This document shows positions 27,173 through 36,474 of a DNA stretch of 64,000 bases, piece after piece (within the stretch, counting starts at the first letter, position 1; each line of letters starts with the position of its first letter). The stretch covers positions 2,232,001 through 2,296,000 of the forward strand of contig NZ_CP107935.1 of assembly GCF_036038375.1 (NCBI RefSeq), read 5' to 3'. This stretch comes from Streptomyces sp. NBC_00414 (GTDB lineage Bacteria > Actinomycetota > Actinomycetes > Streptomycetales > Streptomycetaceae). Position numbers and translations under genes: made by a program. A model generated the notes under the pieces. It saw only the letters and a list, made by a program, of their open reading frames with translations, searched no databases and was not told the DNA's origin.

Positions 27173-28885
27173 TCACAGAGCGGGATACGCGTTCTTCATG
27201 AGCTCCTGGAACTGCGCGGAGAACCAGTGCCCGGACAGCGGCGCGTTCGCCAGCGCCCCGGACATGTTGTTGTTGTTCCGCGGGTTGCCGGTGTACGTGG
27301 GGTCGCACATCCGGTCGAAGCCCTTGCCCTCGTCGTTGGGGATCGCGGTGCTCGACCCGTCCGACTCGCCCGGCGGCTTCATCCACACGTAGGCGTCGAT
27401 CCCGGTCGCCGGCGCCGCCTGCGGCCGCTCGCCGAGGCCCGCACCGGACTGGTTGCACCAGTTGCCGAGGTGGATGCGCCGGTCGTAGCGGCCCCCGTCG
27501 ACATAGGTGTCCACGGTGGTCGTCGCCCCGGGTCCGGTGGGCCGTGCCGTGCCGCCCCAGCCGTTGCGGGAGGTGTCGATCAGCATGCCGATGCCGGAGG
27601 GGAAGCCGATCGAGACCAGCTGGGTACGCATGGCCTGCGCGTACGACTGCTCGTCGACGTACCGGTTCCAGTCGATCCACTTCGACAGGCGCACCGACGT
27701 CCCGTTGACCGAGTCGTTGATCGTGAAGTTGGCCTCCTTCGTGGCGCTGTAGTTGGCCGTGTTCACGATGAAGCCGTGCACGTCGGCGACGGTCGCGCCC
27801 TCGGCGGAGGCGGCCTCCTTGAAGAGCGCGGCGGAGGGTGCGAAGTTGTCGTCCCAGCCGAGCCAGCCGTGGTGTCCGGCGTCCACGTAGTTGTAGACGT
27901 TGGGCACGTCGCCGAGCTTGTTCAGCGCGTAGCCGACGCCCTTCACGTAGTTGCCGTTCGCCTTCATGGTGTCGCAGTTGGCGGTGGCGGTGGCGCGGGG
28001 CGAGACGTTGGTGACGAGGTTCGGCAGGGAGTCGATCTCGACGGTGGTCACGATGCGCAGACCGGCGTACTTGGTGTCGGCGAGGATCGCCGCGATCGGG
28101 TCGATGTACTGGGTCTTGTACTTGTCGATCTCCGTCGGGCCCAGCTCACCGTTCGAGGCCAGTGCGGCGCAGTCACGGCCGGGCAGGTTGTAGATGACGA
28201 GCTGGACGACCAGTTCGTCCGAGCCCTTCTGCGCCAGTGCCGCGTCCAGGTGGGCGCGCAGGCCCATGCCGCCGTTCACGCCGTTGATCGCGGCGATCCG
28301 GTCGAGCCACACGCCGGTCGGCTGGTTGGCGATGCGGCTGCCGCCGGTCTCGGCGGTGGCCTTCGCCTTCCACTCCGGGTTCACGTACACCTTGGCGCCC
28401 GCGTACGGGTTGTCGACCCTGCTGCCCGTTCCCGGATCGGTCGGGTCGGTGGGGTCCGTGCCTCCGTCGTCGACGTTGCAGGTCACACCGTCGAGGGTGA
28501 AGGTGGTGGGCAGCGCGTTGGTGCCGCTGTAGGTGCCGTTGAAGCCGAAGCTGACCGAACTCCCGGTCCCGAGCGCGCCGTTGTAGCTCTCGTTGGCCGC
28601 GGTGACTGCGGTGCCGCTCTGGCTGAGCTTGGCGTTCCAGCCGCTGGTGACCTTCTGGTTGCCGGCGTACGACCACTTCACGGCCCAACTGGTCTTCGCC
28701 GCGCTGTTGTTGGTGACCGTCACCGAGGTGGTGAAGCCCGTGTCCCACTGGTTCTGCACCTTGTACTCCACGGTGCAGGGGACGGCGGCCACGCCGGCGT
28801 CCGGGGGTGCTGCCGCGACGGCGGCGCCCGCGGTGCCGGCGACCAGCGCCAGCGCCGCGAGAAGTGCAGTTCTGGTACGGCTCAT
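27173..28885 (-). CDS. Secreted GH6 cellobiohydrolase with N-terminal CBM2
   Basis: A 570-residue secreted cellulase. The signal peptide covers about residues 1-25 (LLAALALVAGTAGAAVAAA). A CBM2 cellulose-binding module follows (about 36-136; CTVEYKVQNQWDTGF, with Trp residues for flat binding), then a Asp/Thr/Pro linker, and the GH6 catalytic domain from about residue 155. Catalytic-domain landmarks include LVIYNLPGRDCAA, TTVEIDSLPN, YVDAGHHGWLGWD and WMKPPGESDG. The length and extra loops suggest an exo-acting (non-reducing-end) cellobiohydrolase. It is divergent from the GH48 gene across a region with CebR-like operators, pairing it with an enzyme of opposite directionality. Confidence 0.93.
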   Translation of the reverse strand: MSRTRTALLAALALVAGTAGAAVAAAPPDAGVAAVPCTVEYKVQNQWDTGFTTSVTVTNNSAAKTSWAVKWSYAGNQKVTSGWNAKLSQSGTAVTAANESYNGALGTGSSVSFGFNGTYSGTNALPTTFTLDGVTCNVDDGGTDPTDPTDPGTGSRVDNPYAGAKVYVNPEWKAKATAETGGSRIANQPTGVWLDRIAAINGVNGGMGLRAHLDAALAQKGSDELVVQLVIYNLPGRDCAALASNGELGPTEIDKYKTQYIDPIAAILADTKYAGLRIVTTVEIDSLPNLVTNVSPRATATANCDTMKANGNYVKGVGYALNKLGDVPNVYNYVDAGHHGWLGWDDNFAPSAALFKEAASAEGATVADVHGFIVNTANYSATKEANFTINDSVNGTSVRLSKWIDWNRYVDEQSYAQAMRTQLVSIGFPSGIGMLIDTSRNGWGGTARPTGPGATTTVDTYVDGGRYDRRIHLGNWCNQSGAGLGERPQAAPATGIDAYVWMKPPGESDGSSTAIPNDEGKGFDRMCDPTYTGNPRNNNNMSGALANAPLSGHWFSAQFQELMKNAYPAL

Positions 28886-29178
28886 GTGCGGGGTGTCCTA
28901 TTCGTCGAGGGCGCGCGCAGGCTCGCGCGGCCCGATGCCGAACGACGTGGAAGTGCCGTCGTGAGGGGAGAGCAGAGCCCGCCCGATGGCACGGCCCCAG
29001 GTGTTCCGGGTCCGGACCGGGCAGGAAAGTGCTCACGTCGAAGCACGTCTCGAAGCACGTCACGACGCGGCCGATGAAGGAGTGCGTTGGCGCCGACCAC
29101 TGAAAAAGGTGAACGCGGGGGGTGTCGCATGAGCGACTCCTTGCAGTTCGGTCGCGCCGTCACCGACGCGTCGACTGA

Positions 29179-29192
29179 TGGAACCGCTCCCA
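29179..29192. promoter_or_regulatory. CebR-like operator, 12/14 match
   Basis: TGGAACCGCTCCCA differs at two positions from the known palindromic box TGGGAGCGCTCCCA bound by the cellobiose-sensing LacI-family repressor CebR in streptomycetes. It sits between the divergent GH6 and GH48 genes. Confidence 0.65.
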
Positions 29193-29310
29193 CTGGTGCG
29201 GACGAAGGTAGCGCCAAGTGTTGGTAAACGACAGAGGAGTTGCACTCTTGATCTATCGAATCATTTCGACTCTTCAAGCACCTTGACCCCTTGCACCCCT
29301 CTCTCCAATA

Positions 29311-29324
29311 TGGGAGCGCTCCCA
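29311..29324. promoter_or_regulatory. CebR operator, perfect palindrome
   Basis: TGGGAGCGCTCCCA, identical to the 14-bp CebR/CelR consensus, ends 60 bp before the GH48 start codon. Repression would be relieved by cello-oligosaccharides. No cebR gene is in this window. Confidence 0.9.
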
Positions 29325-29384
29325 CTGGTTCAAGGCTTGTTGCTCCTCCCCCCGTCTCCGAGCCGCAAGGAGAGGAACCAGAAC

Positions 29385-32297
29385 ATGGCACTCAGACGCA
29401 GACGCCGTGCGCGGCGGATGTGGACCGCCGTGGTGGCGGCCCTCGCACTTCCGCTGACCATGCTGACGACCGGTACAACTCCTGCACAGGCGGCGGCTGT
29501 TCAGTGCAGCGTCGACTACAGGACCAACGATTGGGGCTCCGGTTTCACCGCCGAGCTCACGCTCACCAACCGCGGCACGGAGGCCATCAACGGCTGGACC
29601 CTCACGTACGGCTACACGGGCAACCAACAGCTCAGCAGCGGCTGGAGCGGCACCTGGTCGCAGTCCGGGAAGACGGTCACCGCGCAGAACGCCTCCTGGA
29701 ACGGGACGATCGCGGTCGGGGCGGCCGTCACGACCGGCGCCCAGTTCACGTACAGCGGCACCAATGCCGCACCGACCTCCTTCGCGATCAACGGCACGAC
29801 CTGCGCCGGCGCCCACCAGCCGCCGATCACCGTGCTGACCAGCCCCGCGGCGGGTGCCGTCTACTCCCAGGGCACGGCGGTCCCGCTCGCCGCGACCGCC
29901 GCGGCGGCGGACGGCGCCACGATCAGCAAGGTCGAGTTCTACGACGACACGACACTGCTGGGCACCGACACCAGCTCGCCGTACTCGCTCTCGGCCACTG
30001 GCTTGACCGTGGGCAGTCATTCGTTGCTCGCGAAGGCCTACGACAGCCTGGGCGCTTCGGCGGAGTCGACGCCGGTCGGCATCACGGTCGCCTCGGGTCC
30101 CGCCGTGGTGGTCTCGCCGACCCAACTCGGCGTCCAGCAGGGCAAGACGGGCACGTACGACGTGAAGCTCTCGACCCAGCCGTCGGCGAACGTGAGCGTG
30201 ACGACCACTCGCGCGAGCGGCAACACGGGACTGTCCGTCACCGGCGGGGCGTCACTGACCTTCACCCCGTCGAACTGGGCCACGGCGCAGAAGGTGACCG
30301 TCACGGCCAACGCGACCGGCACCGGTTCGGCCGTCTTCGACTCGACGGCCACCGGGCACGCGAAGGCCTCGGTGACCGTCACCCAGCTCGCCGCGTCGAA
30401 GGAGTACGACGCCCGCTTCCTGGATCTCTACGGGAAGATCACCAACCCGGCGAACGGCTACTTCTCGCCGGAGGGCATCCCGTACCACTCGGTGGAGACG
30501 CTGATCGTCGAGGCGCCCGACCACGGCCATGAGACGACCTCGGAGGCGTACAGCTATCTGCTGTGGCTGCAGGCCATGTACGGCAAGGTCACGGGCGACT
30601 GGACGAAGTTCAACGGGGCCTGGGACATCATGGAGAAGTTCATGATCCCCACGCACGCCGACCAGCCGACCAACTCGTTCTACAACGCCTCGAAGCCGGC
30701 GACGTACGCACCCGAGCTGGACACGCCGAACGAGTACCCGGCGCAGCTCGACTCGGGGGTCTCCGTCGGTCCTGACCCGATCGCGGCCGAGCTGAAGAGC
30801 GCGTACGGCACGGACGACGTGTACGGCATGCACTGGCTGCAGGACGTGGACAACGTCTACGGGTACGGCAACTCCCCGGGCAAGTGCGAGGCGGGCCCGG
30901 CCGACACCGGCCCGTCCTACATCAACACCTTCCAGCGCGGTGCGCAGGAGTCGGTGTGGGAGACGGTGCCGCAGCCGACCTGTGACGCCTTCAAGTACGG
31001 CGGCACGAACGGGTACCTGGACCTGTTCACCAAGGACGCTTCCTACGCCAGGCAGTGGAAGTTCACCAACGCTCCTGACGCCGACGCGCGTGCCGTCCAG
31101 GCCGCGTACTGGGCTGACATCTGGGCCGAGGCGCAGGGCAAGGGCGCCGAGGTGTCGACGACCGTCGGCAAGGCCGCGAAGATGGGCGACTATCTCCGCT
31201 ACTCGATGTACGACAAGTACTTCAAGAAGATCGGCAACTGCGTAGGGCCGTCGACCTGCCCGGCAGGCACCGGCAAGGACGCCTCGCACTACCTGCTGAA
31301 CTGGTACTACGCGTGGGGTGGCGCGACCGACGCCTCGGCCGGGTGGGCCTGGCGCATCGGCTCGAGCCACACCCACGGCGGCTACCAGAACCCGCTGGCC
31401 GCGTACGCGCTCAGCAGTTACTCCGATCTGAAGCCCAAGTCGGCCACAGGACAGGCGGACTGGGCCAAGTCCCTGGGCCGGCAGCTGGAGTTCTACCGCT
31501 GGCTGCAGTCCAGTGAGGGTGCCATCGCGGGCGGCGCGACCAACAGCTGGCAGGGCCGCTACGCGACACCGCCCTCCGGGACGCCGACCTTCTACGGCAT
31601 GTACTACGACGAGAAGCCCGTCTACCACGACCCGCCGTCCAACCAGTGGTTCGGCTTCCAGGCGTGGTCGATGGAGCGGGTCGCCGAGTACTACCAGCAG
31701 ACAGGGAACGCGGACGCCAAGCTCGTCCTCGACAAGTGGGTCGACTGGGCGCTGGCCCACACCACGGTCAACCCGGACGGCACCTTCCGGATCCCGAGCA
31801 CCCTCCAGTGGTCGGGCAAGCCGGACACCTGGAACGCGTCGAGTCCCGGTGCCAACACGGGACTTCACGTCACCGTCGCCGACTACACGAACGACGTGGG
31901 CGTGGCGGCCGCGTACGCCAAGACGCTGACGTACTACGCCGACCGGTCCGGTGACACCGAGGCGAGGACCACGGCGAAGGCGCTGCTCGACGGTATGTGG
32001 GCGAACAACCAGGACGCGCTGGGCGTGGCCGTCCCGGAGACGCGCGCCGACTACAACCGGTTCGACGACGCCGTGTACGTGCCGAGCGCGTGGACCGGCA
32101 AGATGCCCAACGGCGACGCGATCAACTCGTCGTCGACGTTCGACTCGATCCGGTCGTTCTACGAGGACGACCCGGCCTGGTCGAAGATCGAGGCGTACCT
32201 GGCCGGTGGGGCCGCGCCGTCCTTCACATATCACCGGTTCTGGGCCCAGGCGGACATCGCCCTTGCCATGGGCTCATACGCGGAGCTTCTCGAATAG
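29385..32297 (+). CDS. Secreted GH48 processive cellulase with CBM2 and Ig-like modules
   Basis: A 970-residue secreted enzyme; ATG with AAGGAGAGG upstream. A signal peptide (residues 1-36, ending AQAAA) is followed by CBM2 (about 38-140; [14 protein letters not shown]), an Ig-like domain (about 143-227; [19 protein letters not shown]) and a second beta-sandwich (about 228-320; [20 protein letters not shown]). The GH48 domain runs from about residue 325 to the end and contains [18 protein letters not shown] with the presumed acid Glu. GH48 enzymes work processively from the reducing end and synergise with GH6 cellobiohydrolases such as the divergent neighbour. Confidence 0.94.
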   Translation: MALRRRRRARRMWTAVVAALALPLTMLTTGTTPAQAAAVQCSVDYRTNDWGSGFTAELTLTNRGTEAINGWTLTYGYTGNQQLSSGWSGTWSQSGKTVTAQNASWNGTIAVGAAVTTGAQFTYSGTNAAPTSFAINGTTCAGAHQPPITVLTSPAAGAVYSQGTAVPLAATAAAADGATISKVEFYDDTTLLGTDTSSPYSLSATGLTVGSHSLLAKAYDSLGASAESTPVGITVASGPAVVVSPTQLGVQQGKTGTYDVKLSTQPSANVSVTTTRASGNTGLSVTGGASLTFTPSNWATAQKVTVTANATGTGSAVFDSTATGHAKASVTVTQLAASKEYDARFLDLYGKITNPANGYFSPEGIPYHSVETLIVEAPDHGHETTSEAYSYLLWLQAMYGKVTGDWTKFNGAWDIMEKFMIPTHADQPTNSFYNASKPATYAPELDTPNEYPAQLDSGVSVGPDPIAAELKSAYGTDDVYGMHWLQDVDNVYGYGNSPGKCEAGPADTGPSYINTFQRGAQESVWETVPQPTCDAFKYGGTNGYLDLFTKDASYARQWKFTNAPDADARAVQAAYWADIWAEAQGKGAEVSTTVGKAAKMGDYLRYSMYDKYFKKIGNCVGPSTCPAGTGKDASHYLLNWYYAWGGATDASAGWAWRIGSSHTHGGYQNPLAAYALSSYSDLKPKSATGQADWAKSLGRQLEFYRWLQSSEGAIAGGATNSWQGRYATPPSGTPTFYGMYYDEKPVYHDPPSNQWFGFQAWSMERVAEYYQQTGNADAKLVLDKWVDWALAHTTVNPDGTFRIPSTLQWSGKPDTWNASSPGANTGLHVTVADYTNDVGVAAAYAKTLTYYADRSGDTEARTTAKALLDGMWANNQDALGVAVPETRADYNRFDDAVYVPSAWTGKMPNGDAINSSSTFDSIRSFYEDDPAWSKIEAYLAGGAAPSFTYHRFWAQADIALAMGSYAELLE

Positions 32298-32509
32298 CCC
32301 CCGCTGAAACGCTCCGCGGGAAGGTCGGTACGTCGGCTGCGGCTTCGTCGTGGCTGGTCGCGCAGTTCCCCGCGCCCCTAAAAGAGACGGGGCTCGGGTC
32401 GTGACAGAACGTGCCGTGGGCGGTCCCCACCCGCACTGGGGGCCGCCCGACCTTTCGCGTCTCCCCCCACCCCGATACCAACCTCCCCCCACGCAAGGAG
32501 AGGGTCGTT
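32298..32509 (+). terminator. GH48-GH74 intergenic: repeat arm and hairpin
   Basis: A 212-bp gap. It holds one arm of the recurrent repeat (GCAGTTCCCCGCGCCCCTAA at about 32360). A hairpin at 32418-32448 has an 11-bp stem with one G-T pair (GGGCGGTCCCC / GGGGGCCGCCC), a likely terminator or attenuator for GH48. No CebR box was found here. The GH74 Shine-Dalgarno AAGGAG is at 32495-32500. Confidence 0.5.
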
Positions 32510-35179
32510 GTGCGAAGAACCTTCGTCCTGACCGCTGTGCTCGGGCTCGCCGCCGGGCTGCTCGCCGGTACGCCCGGCGCGCTGGCCGCGCAGCCCGTCG
32601 AGAAGGGCCCGGCGGTGTCCATCGCCGCCGACACGTACACCTGGAAGAACGCGCGCGTCGACGGGGGCGGCTTCGTCCCCGGGATCGTCTTCAACCGGTC
32701 CGAGAAGAACCTCGCGTACGCCCGCACCGACATCGGCGGCGCCTACCGCTGGCAGGAGGCGTCGAAGACCTGGACGCCGCTGCTCGACTCGGTCGGCTGG
32801 GACCGCTGGGGGCACACCGGTGTCGTGAGCCTCGCCTCCGACGCCGTCGCGCCCAGCAAGGTGTACGCCGCCGTCGGCACGTACACGAACAGCTGGGACC
32901 CGGGTAACGGGGCCGTGCTCAGATCCTCGGACCGGGGCGCGACCTGGCTGAAGGCCGACCTCCCGTTCAAACTGGGCGGCAACATGCCCGGGCGCGGCAT
33001 GGGCGAACGGCTCGCTGTCGACCCCCACCGGAACAGCGTGCTGTATCTGGGCGCGCCGAGCGGCAAGGGCCTGTGGCGGTCCACGGACTCGGGCGCCTCC
33101 TGGTCGCAGGTGACGAGCTTCCCGAACGTCGGGAACTACGTGCAGGATCCGACCGACACGAGCGGGTACGCCTCCGACAACCAGGGCATCGCCTGGGTCA
33201 CCTTCGACGAGTCGAGCAGCACGGGCACCGATGCCACCAGGACCATCTATGTCGGGGTCGCCGACAAGGACAACGCGGTCTACCGCTCGACCGACGCGGG
33301 CGCGACCTGGTCCCGGATCGCCGGGCAGCCCACCGGATACCTGGCCCACAAGGGCGTGCTGGACGCGACGAACGGCTACCTGTATCTCGCGTACAGCGAC
33401 AAGGGCGGGCCGTACGACGGCGGCAAGGGCCGGCTGTGGCGGTACACGACGGCGACCGGTACCTGGACGGACATCAGTCCGGTCGCGGAGGCCGACACCT
33501 ACTACGGCTTCAGCGGGCTGACCGTCGACCGGCAGAAGCCGGGCACCGTGATGGCGACCGCGTACAGCTCCTGGTGGCCGGACACCCAAATCTTCCGCTC
33601 CACGGACAGCGGCGGCACCTGGACGAAGGCCTGGGACTACACGTCGTACCCGAACCGCTCGAACCGCTTCACCATGGATGTGTCGTCCTCGCCCTGGCTG
33701 ACCTGGGGAGCCAATCCGTCGCCGCCCGAGCAGACGCCCAAACTCGGCTGGATGACCGAGGCGTTGGAGATCGACCCGTTCAACTCGGCCCGCATGATGT
33801 ACGGGACGGGCGCGACGATCTACGGCACCGAGAACCTGGGCCAGTGGGACAGCGGCGGCCAGTTCACCATCAAGCCGATGGTGCAGGGCCTGGAGGAGAC
33901 GGCCGTGAACGACCTGGCCGCTCCCCCGTCCGGCGGCGCCCGACTTCTCAGCGCACTGGGCGACATCGGCGGCTTCCGGCACACGGACCTCACCAAGGTC
34001 CCGTCGATGATGTTCACCTCGCCGAACTTCACCAGCACGACGAGCCTCGACTTCGCGGAGTCCAACCCTGGCATCGTGGTGCGGGCCGGCAATCTCGACT
34101 CTGGTCCGCACGTGGCGTTCTCGACGGACAACGGCGCCAACTGGTTCGCGGGCACGGACCCTTCGGGTGTGAGCGGCGGCGGCACGGTCGCGGCGGCCTC
34201 CGACGGGAGCCGCTTCGTGTGGAGTCCGGCGGGTGCGGGCGTGCACTACGCGACCGGGTTCGGTACGTCGTGGTCGGCGTCGAGCGGCATCCCGGCGGGC
34301 GCGATCGTGGAGTCGGACCGGGTCGACCCGAAGACCTTCTACGGCTTCAAGTCCGGGAAGTTCTACGTCAGTTCGGACGGCGGCGCGACCTTCACCGCCT
34401 CTGCGGCGACCGGACTGCCGAGCGGCGACAGCGTACGGTTCAAGGCGCTGCCCGGGACGAAGGGTGACGTCTGGCTGGCGGGCGGCGCGAGCGACGGGGC
34501 GTACGGGCTGTGGCACTCCACGGACTCCGGCGCGACCTTCACCAAGCTGTCGGGTGTCGAGCAGGCGGACACCATCGGCTTCGGCAAGGCGGCGGCCGGC
34601 GCCTCGTACCAGACGCTCTACACGAGCGCGAAGATCGGCGGTGTGCGCGGCATCTTCCGCTCCACGGACAAGGGCGCGACCTGGACCCGTATCAACGACG
34701 ACGCCCACCAATGGGGCTGGACGGGCGCGGCGATCACCGGCGATCCGCGTGTCTACGGGCGGGTGTACGTGTCGACGAACGGGCGCGGGGTCGTCTACGG
34801 CGACTCGTCCGACGCGGGCGGCGGTGACGGCGGCGGCGGTACGGATCCGACGCCGACCGGCGCCTGCGCCGTCACATACAAGATCACCAACCAGTGGTCG
34901 GGCGGCTTCCAGGCGGACGTCCAGCTCGCCAACACGGGCACGAGTGCCTGGGCCGGCTGGACCCTCGGCTGGTCCTTCGCCGACGGGCAGAACGTCACCC
35001 AGGCGTGGAATGCCGAGCAGACCCAATCCGGAGCGGCCGTCACAACGAAGAACGTGAGCTGGAACGCGAACGTCGCGGCCGGTTCGTCCGTGAGCTTCGG
35101 CTTCACGGGCAGCTGGTCGGGCACGAACAGCAAGCCGACGGCGTTCGAGCTCGGCGACCAGTCCTGCTCGGTGACCTGA
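32510..35179 (+). CDS. Secreted GH74 xyloglucanase with C-terminal CBM2
   Basis: An 889-residue enzyme; the GTG start was chosen because AAGGAG lies nine bases upstream and a signal peptide follows at once (MRRTFVLTAVLGLAAGLLAG, cleavage near ALAAQ). Two seven-bladed propellers typical of GH74 are seen as repeated Asp-box motifs (SSDRGATW, STDSGASW, STDAGATW, STDSGGTW). An N-terminal catalytic-Asp segment is YARTDIGGAYRW. A Gly/Asp linker (about 770-785) leads to a CBM2 (about 788-889). It hydrolyses xyloglucan that coats cellulose, complementing the GH6/GH48 pair upstream. Confidence 0.93.
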   Translation: MRRTFVLTAVLGLAAGLLAGTPGALAAQPVEKGPAVSIAADTYTWKNARVDGGGFVPGIVFNRSEKNLAYARTDIGGAYRWQEASKTWTPLLDSVGWDRWGHTGVVSLASDAVAPSKVYAAVGTYTNSWDPGNGAVLRSSDRGATWLKADLPFKLGGNMPGRGMGERLAVDPHRNSVLYLGAPSGKGLWRSTDSGASWSQVTSFPNVGNYVQDPTDTSGYASDNQGIAWVTFDESSSTGTDATRTIYVGVADKDNAVYRSTDAGATWSRIAGQPTGYLAHKGVLDATNGYLYLAYSDKGGPYDGGKGRLWRYTTATGTWTDISPVAEADTYYGFSGLTVDRQKPGTVMATAYSSWWPDTQIFRSTDSGGTWTKAWDYTSYPNRSNRFTMDVSSSPWLTWGANPSPPEQTPKLGWMTEALEIDPFNSARMMYGTGATIYGTENLGQWDSGGQFTIKPMVQGLEETAVNDLAAPPSGGARLLSALGDIGGFRHTDLTKVPSMMFTSPNFTSTTSLDFAESNPGIVVRAGNLDSGPHVAFSTDNGANWFAGTDPSGVSGGGTVAAASDGSRFVWSPAGAGVHYATGFGTSWSASSGIPAGAIVESDRVDPKTFYGFKSGKFYVSSDGGATFTASAATGLPSGDSVRFKALPGTKGDVWLAGGASDGAYGLWHSTDSGATFTKLSGVEQADTIGFGKAAAGASYQTLYTSAKIGGVRGIFRSTDKGATWTRINDDAHQWGWTGAAITGDPRVYGRVYVSTNGRGVVYGDSSDAGGGDGGGGTDPTPTGACAVTYKITNQWSGGFQADVQLANTGTSAWAGWTLGWSFADGQNVTQAWNAEQTQSGAAVTTKNVSWNANVAAGSSVSFGFTGSWSGTNSKPTAFELGDQSCSVT

Positions 35180-35198
35180 CCCCCGGGCCGGACGAACG

Positions 35199-35232
35199 GG
35201 AGGGCGCGGACCCGATGGGGCCCGCGCCCTCC
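35199..35232. terminator. Terminator between GH74 and FAD monooxygenase genes
   Basis: An 11-bp perfect stem (GGAGGGCGCGG / CCGCGCCCTCC) with a 12-base loop, placed between the convergent genes ending at 35179 and 35251. Confidence 0.8.
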
Positions 35233-35250
35233 TTGTGCCCGGGTCGGGGC

Positions 35251-36474
35251 TTACGCCACGGGCGCGAAGTCGGGCAGGGTGAGGGCCGAGTGGGCCGGTC
35301 GTTCCTCCGCGGAGGGCATGGCACTGAGCTTGCGCAGCATGGCGTTGCGCTGGTCCAGGGCCCGGGCGGTGGTCGGGAAGAGTGCGGCGTCGCCCTCGCC
35401 GACCTGGTCCTGGTTCGCGGTCACGAACGCACGGGTGTCCTGCTCGTAGGCGGCGAAGCCCTCCGTGTGGTCCCGCCCGGCCAGGGAACCGGCGAGCATG
35501 TACGCGCCGACGAGCGCGAGGCTGGAGCCCTGTCCGGTGAGGAACGAGGGCGCGTACGCGGCGTCGCCCACCAGCGCGACCCGGCCGCTGGACCAGCGGG
35601 GCATGCGGATCTGGCTGACCGCGTCGAAGAACAGGTCGTCCGCGTCGCGCATCGCGGCGAGCATCCCCGGGACCTCCCATCCCGCGTCGGCGAAGACCGC
35701 GGCGACCAGGTCCCGTTGGGCCGACGGGTCGCGGAACGCGTCGAACGGCGGTACCGGGTGGGCGAAGTTCAGGAAGGCGTGCACCTCGTCGTCGCCGCCC
35801 ACGGCGTAGAGCGCCGCGGCCCTGCCCGGGGTGTTCCACATCGTGAGCTCGTGGGAGAGCCCGAAGGTGTTGCGCATGGTGAATCCGGCGAAGCAGTAGC
35901 CGAGGTACCGGTGGAACTGCTCCTCGGGGCCGAACAGGAACTCGCGGGTGCGTGAGTGCAGACCGTCCGCGCCGAACACCATGTCGAACGTACGTCTGCC
36001 GCCCCCTCGGAAGGTGACGTCGACCCCGTGGCCGGACGACTGGTCGAGGGTGTCCATGGAGTCGTCGAACAGGAACTCCACGTCGTCACGGACGGCCGTG
36101 TGGAGAGCGTCGGTCAGGTCCCCGCGCCGGATCTCCAGATCCCGTCCCGCGACACCGCCGGTGACGGTGTGCGGGGCGACCGAGGCCACCTCGCCGCCGT
36201 CCCCGTCGAGGAAGGTCAGCCGGCGCAGGTCGATGTGCGCGTCCCGCAGCCGCGGCAGGATTCCCATCCTCCGGACGACCTCGCACGCGGTGCCGCGTAC
36301 GTCGACGGGGTAACCACCGCCGCGCAGCGCGCCCGCCTTCTCGACCACCGTGACCTCGAATCCGTAGCGGTTCAGCCAGAACGCGAGGGCGGGCCCCGCG
36401 ATGCTGGCCCCGGATATCAGGACCGTGCGCCTAGGCGTGGTGCGGATGCCCCTCGGCGGATCGATGTCGGTCAT
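35251..36474 (-). CDS. FAD-dependent aromatic-type monooxygenase
   Basis: A 407-residue flavoprotein of the PHBH/TetX-like group. The FAD-binding Rossmann motif is VLISGASIAGPALAFWLNRYG (about residues 18-38), an Arg-rich DG motif is VFGADGLHSRTR, and the second FAD motif is GRVALVGDAAYAPS. Such enzymes hydroxylate aromatic or polyketide compounds, including antibiotics. Its ATG overlaps the stop of the upstream MFS exporter gene (ATGA). The pair with its TetR regulator looks like a drug- or aromatic-resistance cassette: modify and export. Confidence 0.88.
   Translation of the reverse strand: MTDIDPPRGIRTTPRRTVLISGASIAGPALAFWLNRYGFEVTVVEKAGALRGGGYPVDVRGTACEVVRRMGILPRLRDAHIDLRRLTFLDGDGGEVASVAPHTVTGGVAGRDLEIRRGDLTDALHTAVRDDVEFLFDDSMDTLDQSSGHGVDVTFRGGGRRTFDMVFGADGLHSRTREFLFGPEEQFHRYLGYCFAGFTMRNTFGLSHELTMWNTPGRAAALYAVGGDDEVHAFLNFAHPVPPFDAFRDPSAQRDLVAAVFADAGWEVPGMLAAMRDADDLFFDAVSQIRMPRWSSGRVALVGDAAYAPSFLTGQGSSLALVGAYMLAGSLAGRDHTEGFAAYEQDTRAFVTANQDQVGEGDAALFPTTARALDQRNAMLRKLSAMPSAEERPAHSALTLPDFAPVA

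Larger units (their letters stand above)
28886..29384. promoter_or_regulatory. Divergent GH6/GH48 promoter region
   Basis: A 499-bp gene-free interval between divergent cellulase genes. It contains two CebR/CelR-type boxes (annotated separately), 294 bp upstream of the GH6 start and 61 bp upstream of the GH48 start. The GH48 start has Shine-Dalgarno AAGGAGAGG at 29368-29376. An A/T-rich stretch around 29248-29280 (GATCTATCGAATCATTTCG) is a candidate GH48 promoter. The part next to GH6 (28900-29090) has no obvious signal. Confidence 0.55.

Noticed and set aside
32378..35839. A 1153-codon minus-strand frame opposite the GH74 gene
   Set aside because: The translation is Arg/Gly/Val-rich with no domain pattern, while the plus-strand frame has a signal peptide, GH74 Asp boxes and CBM2. 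It is an antisense shadow.
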